From: Emticicia sp. CRIBPO
GTDB lineage: Bacteria; Bacteroidota; Bacteroidia; Cytophagales; Spirosomataceae
Length of the DNA: 64,000 bases
NCBI RefSeq assembly: GCF_009905725.1
Contig: NZ_JAAAKV010000002.1
Coordinates: forward strand, 620,001 to 684,000
Direction of reading: 5' to 3'
A model generated the notes under the pieces. The model ran no database searches, had not been told where the DNA came from, and saw only the letters and a list, made by a program, of their open reading frames with translations. Made by a program: the position numbers and the translations under genes. Of this stretch, positions 44,018-53,465 are shown piece after piece; the stretch's first letter is position 1; each line of letters opens with the position of its first letter.

Positions 44018-46996
44018 TTAGAATCCAATATTGAGACCCAGCGTGAATACCCTCGGACGCGGATAGAAATTGTTGTCGATACCTCCGCTGATCTCAGGAT
44101 CAAGTCCTTTGTATTTCGTGATCACCAGGGCATTCTGGATATTTCCGCTCAAAGTAGCATCTGCTTTTTTATTGAATATCTTGCCGAGGCTGTATCCGAA
44201 ATTGATGTTGTCAATCCTGAAGAAAGAAGCATTCTGCAGATAGTAATTGCTGAAATACTGGCTGTTTGTAAACCCGCTTTTCAAAGCATCTGTCGTCACA
44301 TTGGTCAGGTATGGGGTAGAATTCGGTCTGAAAACACCTGCCTGGGAATTCACGTTGTTGTAATTATAATTCCCAAAATTGGCTCTTGACACAAATCCGG
44401 CAGTGAATTTTCCGAAAGTAAACTGTGAAGTAAAACCAAGGAACACATCAGCCTGAGGGTCTTTCATACGCACCCGGTCGTCCGGCGTGATTACACCGTC
44501 TCCGTTCATTTCTTCATACACACCCTCGATCGGTTTTCCGGCAGCATCATACACCTGGTTGTAAACAAAATAAGTGTTGGTCGGGTAACCTACCGTATGA
44601 ATCTGAACCGTATTACCCACACCACCAGAAATACCTCCGGTCAGTACGCCCGGGAAGGTCGGGTCAGCTACTTTGGTCAGGTTGGTAATCGTATTTTTGT
44701 TATAAGTAATGTTAAATCCTAAGTCCCAGCTGAATTTCGGGCGAATCACAGGAGAAGTATTCAGGGCAAATTCCACCCCGCTGTTTTCAATATTACCCAC
44801 ATTGGTCAGGATCTGGTTGGTCAGGTTGGAACCTGCAGGAACCGGGATTACGCTCAGCAAGTCTTTTGTTTCTCTCATGTAATAGTCTAAACTACCTGAA
44901 ATCCTGGCTGTTTTCAGGGCGAAATCAATACCGGCGTTATAAGTTCGTGTCTCTTCCCACTTGATGTTGGCATCATAACCTTCCGGTCTCAAAGTCTGGA
45001 TAAAAGTATTGCCAAACTGATACTGGGCCGTGCTCTGGCTCAAGGTATACCTGGCCAGGTACGGATAGTCATTCGGGTTGTCGACCCCGATATCCTGCTG
45101 ACCTGTCACCCCATACCCTAATCTCAGCTTAAGGTCTGACAGTACCGCTGAGTTTTTAAGAAATCCTTCCTCGGAGATTTTCCATGCCAGGGCCGCAGAT
45201 GGGAACAAGCCCCATCTGTTGTCAGGCGAGAATCTCGAGGATCCGTCACGACGTAAGGTAAAGGTTAACAAATATTTGTCAAGCAAAGCATAGTTGGCTC
45301 TGCCATAAAACGATACCAGTGTATTTTGTGTCTTGTACCTGAAATCCGTGAAAACCTCACCGTTCAGGTTTTTGTCAAGATTGGTGTTTTCTCTCAGGAA
45401 GTCCTGGTAAGAATATCCTCCCATGATGTCGATACGGCTGCCGATGGAAGGCAGGTCTTTGACATAATTCAGGTAAAACTCCAGGGTTTTGTTGTTCTTG
45501 TTCTGTGTATACACCAGGTCCTGACCGTTTCTGTTGTAAGCAATTGACGCACTGTCAGAAACATAGTTGATCCCGTCACTTTTTGAAACATCATAGCCTA
45601 AGTTCAGGTTGGCTCTAAGATCAGGCAGAAAGTGGAATTTATAATCGAAAACAATGTTACCGATACTTCTCTGCACGTCGCTGCTGTTGTTTCTCGACTC
45701 CAGTAAGGCCAGCGGGTTTCTCGGGGCCAGGGTATTCGGCTTGCCGGTCGCAGGGTCCAGCCACTCAAAATAACCACTGAACCTGTCTGTTTTGGAATAA
45801 ACCGGTTGGGTGGGGTCAAAGAAAACCGCCGCTCCGATGGCTCCCTGGTCTGCAAACCTGTTGTTGGTGATCGAGCCTTTCAAATTCACATCCACTTTCA
45901 GGTGATTGTCAAGGAACATCGGTGACAAAGCTACTGAAGCAGACGTACGGCCAAGGTTCGAAGTCTTAAGTATACCGTTCTGGTTCAGATAACCCAAAGA
46001 AACCCTGTAAGGCATCTTTTTCACGGATCCGCTGATGCTCAGGTTGTTGTCTGAGGTAATGGCAGTTTTATAAATCTGGTCAGCCCAGACCGTATTTTCT
46101 GTTCCCAGCAAAGCCTGCTGTGCTTCACTTCCCCTGGTAGTGATCATCTCACGGAACTGGTCAGCAGAAAGCGTTTCAATATTTTTGGTACGGATCGAAG
46201 TAGAAAGCAAAGTGCTGAAATTCACACTCATTTTACCACTTTTGGTCCCTTTTTTTGTCGTGATGATGATGACCCCGTTAGATGCCCTTGAACCATAAAT
46301 GGCTGTTGCAGAAGCATCTTTCAATACCGTGAAAGTCTCAATATCATTAGGATTGATCAGACTCAGGGCATTCGGAGAACCTTCAATTTTATTTTTATCC
46401 AGGGGCACACCGTCAAGGACAATCAGCGGATCGTTGTTCGCCGTCAGCGATGAACCTCCTCTGATCCTGATGGTGCTTCCGCTACCCGGTGCACCACCGT
46501 TTGAGGTGATCTGCACACCAGCCAGTTTACCTGAAACCAATTGCTCGGGTGTGGTAATCTGACCTTTCACAAAGTCTTCAGAACTCACCGAAACGATAGA
46601 ACCTGTTAAATCTTTTTTCTTCTGGGATCCGTAACCGATCACGACCACCTCACCCAGGGTCTGGGCATTGTCAGCCAGGGTTACATTAATCACCGACTGG
46701 TTTCCGACTACGATTTCCTGGGAAATCTTACCGATAAAACTAAAAACCAGGGTAGCAGTTTCCTTAGCCATGATCTGGTACTCACCGTTGATGTCGGTCT
46801 GCGTTCCTGTCAGTTCGCCTTTGACCTGTACGGTTACGCCGGGCATACCCGAGCCGTCAACGCTGTCAGAAACCTTGCCTTTCACAGTTCGCTGGGCGAA
46901 GGCTACGCCTGCAGACATCATCAGGGATGCCACCAAGCCGATCGTCAGAAAACTTCTCCGGAAAAAGCCCGGGAAATTTGTAATTGTTTTTTGCAT
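44018..46996 (-). CDS. SusC/RagA-family TonB-linked oligosaccharide importer
   Basis: A 992-residue SusC-type TonB-dependent transporter: signal peptide 1-35 (VAFA|QR), carboxypeptidase-D-like domain about 36-115 (GKVSDSVDGSGMPGVTV), TonB box LGEVVVIGYGSQKKKDLTGS, plug about 125-240 (IRIRGGSSLTANNDPLIVLDG, in parts; ATAIYGSRASNGVIIITTKKG), then the barrel ending PRPRVFTLGLNIGF, a standard C-terminal strand with terminal Phe. It imports oligosaccharides with SusD. Neighbours suggest maltodextrins, but the first gene of the operon is a GH53 endogalactanase, so beta-galacto-oligosaccharides remain possible. Confidence 0.95.
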   Translation of the reverse strand: MQKTITNFPGFFRRSFLTIGLVASLMMSAGVAFAQRTVKGKVSDSVDGSGMPGVTVQVKGELTGTQTDINGEYQIMAKETATLVFSFIGKISQEIVVGNQSVINVTLADNAQTLGEVVVIGYGSQKKKDLTGSIVSVSSEDFVKGQITTPEQLVSGKLAGVQITSNGGAPGSGSTIRIRGGSSLTANNDPLIVLDGVPLDKNKIEGSPNALSLINPNDIETFTVLKDASATAIYGSRASNGVIIITTKKGTKSGKMSVNFSTLLSTSIRTKNIETLSADQFREMITTRGSEAQQALLGTENTVWADQIYKTAITSDNNLSISGSVKKMPYRVSLGYLNQNGILKTSNLGRTSASVALSPMFLDNHLKVDVNLKGSITNNRFADQGAIGAAVFFDPTQPVYSKTDRFSGYFEWLDPATGKPNTLAPRNPLALLESRNNSSDVQRSIGNIVFDYKFHFLPDLRANLNLGYDVSKSDGINYVSDSASIAYNRNGQDLVYTQNKNNKTLEFYLNYVKDLPSIGSRIDIMGGYSYQDFLRENTNLDKNLNGEVFTDFRYKTQNTLVSFYGRANYALLDKYLLTFTLRRDGSSRFSPDNRWGLFPSAALAWKISEEGFLKNSAVLSDLKLRLGYGVTGQQDIGVDNPNDYPYLARYTLSQSTAQYQFGNTFIQTLRPEGYDANIKWEETRTYNAGIDFALKTARISGSLDYYMRETKDLLSVIPVPAGSNLTNQILTNVGNIENSGVEFALNTSPVIRPKFSWDLGFNITYNKNTITNLTKVADPTFPGVLTGGISGGVGNTVQIHTVGYPTNTYFVYNQVYDAAGKPIEGVYEEMNGDGVITPDDRVRMKDPQADVFLGFTSQFTFGKFTAGFVSRANFGNYNYNNVNSQAGVFRPNSTPYLTNVTTDALKSGFTNSQYFSNYYLQNASFFRIDNINFGYSLGKIFNKKADATLSGNIQNALVITKYKGLDPEISGGIDNNFYPRPRVFTLGLNIGF

Positions 46997-47022
46997 TAGT
47001 TAAAGTATTAGTTATGAAAATA

Positions 47023-48144
47023 TTAAAAAGAGTCCTTAAAAAATTTGAATACAGGCAGGGCCTCATTATCATTGGCGGCATCAAAAAACGCCGCGTTTTC
47101 CCAATGTGAGCCTTCCCCCCACTGTGTTTTGCATTTGGTGCTGATCCAGGCGGGCTCCCAGTAAATGATACCCTCAGCCCCGGCTTCCCTGCAGACTTTT
47201 TTGAGGTCTACCATAAAACTCAGCTGGCCTTCTATCGAAATCGGGTAGCCTTTAATGCCGGCTTCCCCGTCCAGTACATTGTTGGCTTTGTCAAATTCCT
47301 TGTTGGTATAAGGGTACCCGGTTTCCACAATCATGACCCGTTTGGCGTAAGTCTTTTTCAGGGTTTTAATGGTATTCTGTAGTTTCAGGAAATCGTATTT
47401 CGACCATTTAGGGTAATAACTCAGGCCAATCCAGTCGTAATTGACCACCTGATGGGCCAGGGCCTGGTTGAACCACGGCTCAGCGTTTTCAGGCTGAGCT
47501 ACGTGGAGCATGGTTTCTATTTGTTGATTGTATTTTTTATTGAAAGCCTTCACCGCCTCAATGCCCTTGTTCAGCAGGAAAGCGTTTCTTTTCCAGTCGA
47601 TGTTTCCCTTATTGAGCGAGTCGGGATGTTGAATGATGCCTATATTGGTTTCATTGCCGATCTGCACCATCTCAGGTAACAACTTCTTGCTGTTTAAACT
47701 CTGTAGGGTTGAAAAAGTGTAGTTATAAACTGAATCTCCGAGCACCGCCAGGCTGTTTATTTTTTGCCAGGCTTTCGGCATCACCTGTTTGGAAGGATCG
47801 GCCCAGTCGTCCGAATAATGAAAATCAAGCAGCACCGCCTGTTTCAGATCTTTGGTCCTGCGGATCGATTTCTCTACATCTGACAGTGTCGAATAGCTGG
47901 TAAAGTCAGGCGAATGCCAGAGTCTGAGACGGACAATATTGGAGCCTTCGGAAGCAAACAATTCATAAGGATCTACCGGCTGTTTGTTTTTCCTGAACAC
48001 CCCTCCGCAATCTTCCAGTTCATTGACATAGGACATATCAGCCCCCAGGTAAAAGGAAGGAGCAGGTGAAGATGACTTCAGGCAGGAAGCCAGCAAAACC
48101 AAAGCAGAAAACAAAGACAACCTCAGGGCAATGGTACTAATCAT
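47023..48144 (-). CDS. GH53 endo-beta-1,4-galactanase lipoprotein
   Basis: A 373-residue lipoprotein (lipobox LLASC, C21) of glycoside hydrolase family 53, which endo-cleaves beta-1,4-galactan side chains of pectin (rhamnogalacturonan I). Family blocks: FYLGADMSYVNELED, NIVRLRLWHSP, VLLDFHYSDDWADPSKQ, the acid/base E165 in VQIGNETN, and the nucleophile E274 in VMIVETGYPYT; C-terminal EGIIYWEPAWI. It is the first gene of the susCDE operon (26 bp before susC). Its substrate class does not match the GH13 enzymes at the other end of the locus, which is a notable feature of the cluster. Confidence 0.94.
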   Translation of the reverse strand: MISTIALRLSLFSALVLLASCLKSSSPAPSFYLGADMSYVNELEDCGGVFRKNKQPVDPYELFASEGSNIVRLRLWHSPDFTSYSTLSDVEKSIRRTKDLKQAVLLDFHYSDDWADPSKQVMPKAWQKINSLAVLGDSVYNYTFSTLQSLNSKKLLPEMVQIGNETNIGIIQHPDSLNKGNIDWKRNAFLLNKGIEAVKAFNKKYNQQIETMLHVAQPENAEPWFNQALAHQVVNYDWIGLSYYPKWSKYDFLKLQNTIKTLKKTYAKRVMIVETGYPYTNKEFDKANNVLDGEAGIKGYPISIEGQLSFMVDLKKVCREAGAEGIIYWEPAWISTKCKTQWGEGSHWENAAFFDAANDNEALPVFKFFKDSF

Positions 48145-48170
48145 GGATGCATTTTGATAAAATCAAGATG

Positions 48171-48178
48171 CAAAAGTA
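48171..48178 (-). promoter_or_regulatory. Candidate -7 element of the GH53-susCDE operon
   Basis: On the minus strand TACTTTTG matches TAnnTTTG, 26 bp before the GH53 start. No TTG lies 19-21 bp upstream; absence of a -33 box fits a promoter that needs an activator, here probably the AraC-type protein encoded just upstream. Confidence 0.55.
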
Positions 48179-48275
48179 GAGGTAATACAAAGGCCAGTCG
48201 CCCCACATTGCATTATTCTAACAAATAATTGAATTGTTTCAATTAGCTGTCTATCAGATAGTTAATCACACCACA

Positions 48276-48300
48276 AGTACCATTTTAATAAAATGGTACT
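48276..48300. promoter_or_regulatory. 25-bp perfect palindrome between regulator and GH53 operon
   Basis: Arms AGTACCATTTTA and TAAAATGGTACT around a single A. It overlaps the stop codon of the AraC-type regulator and lies about 100 bp upstream of the GH53 -7 element. In the direction of the regulator gene it lacks a T-tract, so it may be an operator rather than a terminator; a hairpin role remains possible. Confidence 0.5.
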
Positions 48301-50236
48301 AAGTTTTTCCGTTTTTTACCTGGTCAAAGTAGTCCCGGGGAGTCTGGTCTGTGATTTTTTTGAAGGAACGGTTGAAGGCGGTCTTGGAATTGAAGCCAAC
48401 TTCGTAGGCCAGGCTCAGAAAAGTCAGGTGATGGTTTTTAGGATCAGACACCATCCGCTTGAACTCGTCAATCCGGTAAGAGTTAATGTAGTCGAAGAAG
48501 TTTTTATGCAGGTGGTCATTGATCACTTTCGAAACCAGGTGCGGTTGTAGCTTGATCTGAACGGCAAGTTCATTAAGGGTCAGTTTCGGGTTAATGTAGG
48601 GCTTGTTTTCGGCCATGTGTGCTTCCAGTTTTTCCAGGTAGGGCAACAGGTTTTCGTCTGAAGTATCCTCCTGTTTCGGTGACGACGGGCTTAAGCCGTG
48701 CCCGATTTCGGTTTCCAGTACATCGTCAAAAATCGAAATGGTCCGCGGAGCAGCTTTGAAGGTCTCTGACTGGTGTATCGCAAAATAGCCCAGGAAATAG
48801 GGTATGATGGAAAATGCCAGCCAGGTGATATCGATACTGTTTTCGGTGATGGAGACAATATCAAGCGTAAAAATCCTGCCGATAAATGCAATAAAAAATG
48901 AAAACGCCCACAGGCAGAGGCAGATAAACTGGATAATCAGCACCGTATTCAGGTAGTTCAGGTTCTGATCATAAGAAAGGTTGGTCTGGAACTCAAGCCG
49001 GTATGTTTTGATGGTTTTCCTGAAAAGATTCCAATAGTAGGCGTTCCATAAAAAACCCAGTACACCCGAAATCAGGAATAAGCGGATGATGCCCTGCTTC
49101 TGGTTCATGACGTCCAGCAGAAAATTCTTATCCGTATTGAGCATAAACGGCAGATAAGCAAAAAACTGGATAAGGGCCGGTACAAAATGCAGGTACCACC
49201 TGGAAGGCAACGACCTGACGTTAAACAGTAATTTGATCAGGTAAAAATAAAAGACCGGGGCATACAGAAAATAGATGAAATCAGAAAAGAGGATAAGCCT
49301 CGGAAACTGGTTGACAAACAACTGGTAGTTGCTCATCAGGTACAGCAAAATCGCCACCGAAGAGATAACAATGGAAAAAATCAGCCAGCGGTTGGCGTCA
49401 ATGTTATTCGACTGAATAGACGGGATGGCAATGATCAGCAAAATGCCCTGGAAAACGGAAAAAATCAGCAGCAGGTCATACAGCGAGAAAAAATGGAGCG
49501 TCCCCATGAGGTCTTCCCACCCTTCTATGTCTACGGTAACCGATTTATTGTTGATCTTCGAATCGCGGTTGATGATCCTGTTCGGCCTGGCCTTCCCGGT
49601 ACTCCGGGCTTCCACCGACGGCCAGCCTCCTCTGGTAAATTTATATTCTATTTTTTCCAGGTCGGAATAAATGATGGTCTGGTAAGTACCGTCAATTTTC
49701 CTCTTCAGCTGATAATAAGCGTTGCCCGGGTCCCAGTTGTTAAAGTTACCCGTCACAAAAATCCGGGCATCCTGGGGCGTATTTTCAGGAATATTCTTAA
49801 TAATAAAAGTATAAGCCACCTGTTTCTCCCAGCCGATGATGGTGTTGGAGATCAGTCCTGAGGGATTGATGGTGCGTTCATAAGTCCTGTTGGGCAGGGT
49901 TTCTCCCTGAGGCGTACCTTCCACCAGCATCCAGGTACCCTGCGTAAACTTGTACTCAAATTTATCAGGAGCATCTTCCAGTTCTATATAATACTTATTG
50001 TTCTCTCCTTTTTTCAAAGCAAACCTGGGGTCACCTGGGTTCCAGTTGTTAAAATCAACGGCAATAAAAAGCGGGTTATCCGGTAATAAAGGCGTGGCAA
50101 CCAGCTCGACCTCCACCCTCACCTGGGCCTTCACAACGGTGATCCACGTGATAAAAAACCCTATAGATAGAGTCAAAATTCTGATGTACTGCCGGATTTC
50201 TGATAGCATGTGTTTGGAATAATTACTGTGTTCCAT
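48299..50236 (-). CDS. Membrane-spanning AraC-type regulator with two glucan-binding-like domains
   Basis: A 645-residue protein. In order: an uncleaved or cleavable N-terminal hydrophobic segment (about 17-38); two related beta-sandwich modules (about 40-136 and 140-240), each with F-N-N-W-(N/D)-P-G and E-Y-K-F-T-(Q/R)-G-x-W, the pattern of CBM20/CBM48-type starch-binding domains; seven predicted membrane helices (about 248-480); and a C-terminal AraC HTH (about 535-640; LTLNELAVQIKLQPHLVSKV, LAYEVGFNSKTAFNRSFKKI). With an exported N-terminus and seven helices, the HTH falls in the cytoplasm. It would sense alpha-glucan outside and regulate the adjacent sus-like operon, a functional analogue of SusR with a different build. 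Start ATG 50236; ATG 50209 is an alternative. Confidence 0.85.
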   Translation of the reverse strand: MEHSNYSKHMLSEIRQYIRILTLSIGFFITWITVVKAQVRVEVELVATPLLPDNPLFIAVDFNNWNPGDPRFALKKGENNKYYIELEDAPDKFEYKFTQGTWMLVEGTPQGETLPNRTYERTINPSGLISNTIIGWEKQVAYTFIIKNIPENTPQDARIFVTGNFNNWDPGNAYYQLKRKIDGTYQTIIYSDLEKIEYKFTRGGWPSVEARSTGKARPNRIINRDSKINNKSVTVDIEGWEDLMGTLHFFSLYDLLLIFSVFQGILLIIAIPSIQSNNIDANRWLIFSIVISSVAILLYLMSNYQLFVNQFPRLILFSDFIYFLYAPVFYFYLIKLLFNVRSLPSRWYLHFVPALIQFFAYLPFMLNTDKNFLLDVMNQKQGIIRLFLISGVLGFLWNAYYWNLFRKTIKTYRLEFQTNLSYDQNLNYLNTVLIIQFICLCLWAFSFFIAFIGRIFTLDIVSITENSIDITWLAFSIIPYFLGYFAIHQSETFKAAPRTISIFDDVLETEIGHGLSPSSPKQEDTSDENLLPYLEKLEAHMAENKPYINPKLTLNELAVQIKLQPHLVSKVINDHLHKNFFDYINSYRIDEFKRMVSDPKNHHLTFLSLAYEVGFNSKTAFNRSFKKITDQTPRDYFDQVKNGKT

Positions 50237-50634
50237 TCAGTTACTTAAAATACAAAATTCTGAATACCAAAGCCGGGTAATTCAGGCTGATGAAGCTGAA
50301 AACCGGGTTCAAAATTATAAGTTAAATAAACACAGGTTAATGGTAGTTAATATGTTGCTGAGGATAAAAATGAAATTGAAAAACTAAAAATACCAAAGAT
50401 TTAAAGGATAATCCAATCAAAACAGTGAAAATTTCCAAAAAACACATCCCCGGCCTCCCCGGCTAAAACCATTGAAAATCTGTCTCAATTACTGTCTCCC
50501 GAATTTTCTATTCCTATTTTAACACGAGCCAGAACAAAAAAGAAAAATTACATTATTTAAAGGAATATTATAAAAGCTTTGAAAATCATTGCGTATTTTT
50601 AGTCAAATTTATCAACCTCAGTATTCAACCTTAA
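50237..50634. other. Divergent intergenic region upstream of the GH88 operon
   Basis: About 400 bp, very AT-rich in its right half. A TATTTTTA at 50594-50601 is one base off the -7 consensus, without a good -33. The sequence TATTCAACCTTAA (50622-50634) directly abuts the GH88 start codon and recurs before two later genes of the operon. No RNA gene or short coding sequence was recognised. Confidence 0.5.
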
Positions 50635-52017
50635 ATGATTAAAATTAATTATTCACTAACACCTGAAGACCTTTCAAAAAAACTTCAGGAGTTTTGGGAG
50701 CTTTCGGGTCAGAAGATACTTTCCATTGAACACAATTATGATGTCAGCCAGGGTTCACCTGTATTCACCGTCAAAGGAAAATATACCACAAGAGGGTGGA
50801 CAGAATGGACGCAAGGCTTTCAGTTCGGGTCAGCTATCCTTCAGTTTGATGCCACCGGAGACCCCAGATTTCTGGAATCCGGCAGAAAAAACACCCTCAA
50901 TGTCATGGCCCCGCACATTTCCCACATCGGCGTACATGATCATGGGTTCAACAACGTAAGCACTTACGGCAACCTGCTCAGGCTCATGAAAGAAGGAAAA
51001 ATTGAAGCCAACGAGTGGGAGAAAAATTTTTATGAACTGGCCCTTAAAATCTCCGGGGCTGTACAGGCCAGCCGCTGGACCAGTATTCCTTCCGGAGGGT
51101 TTATTCATTCTTTTAACGGCTCCCACTCTTTGTTTGTAGATACCATCCGCTCCTGCCGTGCTTTGGTCATCAGTCATTTGCTCGGGCATGTTTTCCAGGC
51201 GGAAAATGATGTCAGAATCAACCTGCTTGAAAGGGCTCTCCAACACATCAAAGCCACCGCCGACTATTCGGTTTTCTATGGAGAAGGCCGGGATACGTAT
51301 GATTTATGGGGCAGAACAGCCCACGAGAGTGTCTTCAACACCAAAGACGGAAACTTCAGATGCCCGAACTCGCAGCAGGGCTATACAGGTTTCAGTACCT
51401 GGACACGCGGATTGGCATGGGCTATGTGCGGATTTTCGGAAGAACTCGAATTACTAGAACTGATCGACGAAAAAGAACTTGAAAACCTCGGAAGCAAAGC
51501 CAGCCTGAGAGCCATGATGCTCAAAGCAGCCACCGCCACCTGTGATTTTTATATAGAACATACGCCGGCAGACGGCATACCATACTGGGACACCGGGGCT
51601 CCGGGTTTGTCGCAACTCGGCGACTACCTCGACAGACCGGCCCAACCTGACAATGATTTTGAACCGGTCGACAGCTCTGCTGCGGCCATCGGGGCACAGG
51701 GTTTATTGCGTCTGGGGCATTACCTGAGAAACTACGGAGACTCGGAGCTGGCAGAAAAATACTGGCAGACAGGTTTGACTGTCCTCGATTCTTTGTTTCA
51801 GACACCCTATCTGAGCACAGACCATGAACACCAGGGGTTGATCCTGCACTCCATTTATCACCGGCCGAACGGCTGGGATTATATACCGGAAGGTAAAAAG
51901 ATCCCTTCCGGTGAGTCGAGCATGTGGGGAGATTACCACGCTCGTGAAGTGGCCCTGTATCTGCAGAAAGTCATCAATAATGAACCTTATTATTCATTTT
52001 ATAACTGTGCCCGATGA
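50635..52017 (+). CDS. GH88 unsaturated glucuronyl hydrolase
   Basis: A 460-residue (alpha/alpha)6-barrel enzyme of family GH88. Such enzymes hydrate the C4=C5 double bond of unsaturated uronyl oligosaccharides left by polysaccharide lyases, releasing the 4-deoxy-uronate. Family-like elements: [47 protein letters not shown] (position of one catalytic Asp), [28 protein letters not shown] and [15 protein letters not shown]. No signal peptide, so it is cytoplasmic. ATG 50635 directly follows TATTCAACCTTAA. Its stop overlaps the next start (ATGA), the first of two such couplings. No polysaccharide lyase gene is in the window. Confidence 0.88.
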   Translation: MIKINYSLTPEDLSKKLQEFWELSGQKILSIEHNYDVSQGSPVFTVKGKYTTRGWTEWTQGFQFGSAILQFDATGDPRFLESGRKNTLNVMAPHISHIGVHDHGFNNVSTYGNLLRLMKEGKIEANEWEKNFYELALKISGAVQASRWTSIPSGGFIHSFNGSHSLFVDTIRSCRALVISHLLGHVFQAENDVRINLLERALQHIKATADYSVFYGEGRDTYDLWGRTAHESVFNTKDGNFRCPNSQQGYTGFSTWTRGLAWAMCGFSEELELLELIDEKELENLGSKASLRAMMLKAATATCDFYIEHTPADGIPYWDTGAPGLSQLGDYLDRPAQPDNDFEPVDSSAAAIGAQGLLRLGHYLRNYGDSELAEKYWQTGLTVLDSLFQTPYLSTDHEHQGLILHSIYHRPNGWDYIPEGKKIPSGESSMWGDYHAREVALYLQKVINNEPYYSFYNCAR

Positions 52018-53465
52018 ATCCGAAATCCAAGCCTAAGTATACCCGGATGGCACAGCTCAAAACCGCTGATGACCTCCGTAAATATCTGTCAGATATCCAT
52101 GTTAATCTGGATTTTGACGACACCCTTTCCCCGTCAACAGAATCTCCTTATAATAAACCGATACACCTTAAATCGGGAAAAACCATCGGCAACAGGTTTT
52201 GTATCCTGCCTATGGAAGGCTGGGACGGCACTGAAGACGGCCGTCCGGGAGAGTTTACCAAAAGAAGGTGGGAAAATTTTGCCATCAGCGGGGCCAAATT
52301 GCTCTGGGGCTGTGAAGCCGTGGCCGTTTGTCACGAAGGCCGGGCCAACCCCAACCAGCTTTACATCCACGAGTCCAATCTTGATGAATTCAAAGGATTA
52401 TATCAGCTCGTCATTGATAAACATACCGAGAAATTCGGCAACACCGGTGACCTCCTCGTGGGTCTGCAGCTGACCCATTCAGGCAGGTTTTGTAAACCGA
52501 ACGACAAGAAAAAATTCGAATCAAAAATACTGTACGATCATCCTGTCTTGAACAGGAAATTCGGATTAGCGGAATCTCACCCGCTCATGACCGATGAAGA
52601 GATTGACGAGCTGATCGGGCAATTTGTCAAAGCGGCAGTGCTGGCACAAAAAGCAGGGTTTCATTTTGTAGACATCAAACACTGTCACGGTTACCTGGGA
52701 CACGAATTCCTGAGTGCCTTTAACCGGGAAGGTAAATACGGCGGCAGTTTTGCCAACCGGACGCGTTTTTTAAGAAACATCGTTGAAGGTATCCGCAAAG
52801 AGGCTCCCGGCCTTGAAATAGGGATCCGCCTCAGTGCTTTTGACTGGATTCCCTTTAAAAAAGGACCTGACGGCACAGGAGAACCTGAAAACTTCCCGAA
52901 AGACGAATACATTTATGCTTTTGGCGGAAACTGCACCGGTGTTTCGATAGACCTCACCGAAACCAAATCCTTTCTGACCCTTGCAGCCTCACTGGGGGTC
53001 CAGCTGATCTGCATTACCGTAGGCAGTCCTTATTATAACCCTCATCTGATGCGACCGGCGATATTTCCGCCTTCGGATGGTTATCAGCCGCCTGAAGACC
53101 CGCTGGTAGGTGTGGAAAGAATGCTCAACGTCACCCATGATTTAAAGAAATCATTCCCGGAAATGGTCATTGTAGGTTCTGGGTATTCTTATCTCCAGGA
53201 TTGGCTCCCTAACTTCGGACAGTATGTGCTGAACCATAACATGGCTGACTCCATCGGGCTGGGCCGGATGGTTTTGTCTTATCCCACATTACCTGATGAT
53301 GTGCTGAACGGAAGGCCCATGGAACGCAAACTGATATGCCGGACCTTCTCTGATTGCACTACCGCCCCCAGAAACGGCCTGATTTCCGGTTGTTTTCCGC
53401 TGGACCCGGTCTATAAGAATCTGCCCGAAGCCGAAGAACTCAAACAAATCAAAAGTACAATATGA
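52014..53465 (+). CDS. Old-yellow-enzyme-type NAD(P)H:flavin oxidoreductase
   Basis: A 483-residue FMN TIM-barrel flavoprotein. OYE motifs: [11 protein letters not shown] near the FMN-binding first strand, [13 protein letters not shown], the active-site [17 protein letters not shown] with [20 protein letters not shown], and [12 protein letters not shown] near the phosphate site. Close to the C-terminus three cysteines are spaced C442-x5-C448-x11-C460, recalling but not matching the 4Fe-4S motif of 2,4-dienoyl-CoA reductases; the extra reductase domain of that class is missing. It would reduce an activated alkene or a related carbonyl compound. It starts within the GH88 stop (ATGA) and ends within the SDR start, so all three are probably made in proportion. 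Confidence 0.9.
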   Translation: MNPKSKPKYTRMAQLKTADDLRKYLSDIHVNLDFDDTLSPSTESPYNKPIHLKSGKTIGNRFCILPMEGWDGTEDGRPGEFTKRRWENFAISGAKLLWGCEAVAVCHEGRANPNQLYIHESNLDEFKGLYQLVIDKHTEKFGNTGDLLVGLQLTHSGRFCKPNDKKKFESKILYDHPVLNRKFGLAESHPLMTDEEIDELIGQFVKAAVLAQKAGFHFVDIKHCHGYLGHEFLSAFNREGKYGGSFANRTRFLRNIVEGIRKEAPGLEIGIRLSAFDWIPFKKGPDGTGEPENFPKDEYIYAFGGNCTGVSIDLTETKSFLTLAASLGVQLICITVGSPYYNPHLMRPAIFPPSDGYQPPEDPLVGVERMLNVTHDLKKSFPEMVIVGSGYSYLQDWLPNFGQYVLNHNMADSIGLGRMVLSYPTLPDDVLNGRPMERKLICRTFSDCTTAPRNGLISGCFPLDPVYKNLPEAEELKQIKSTI

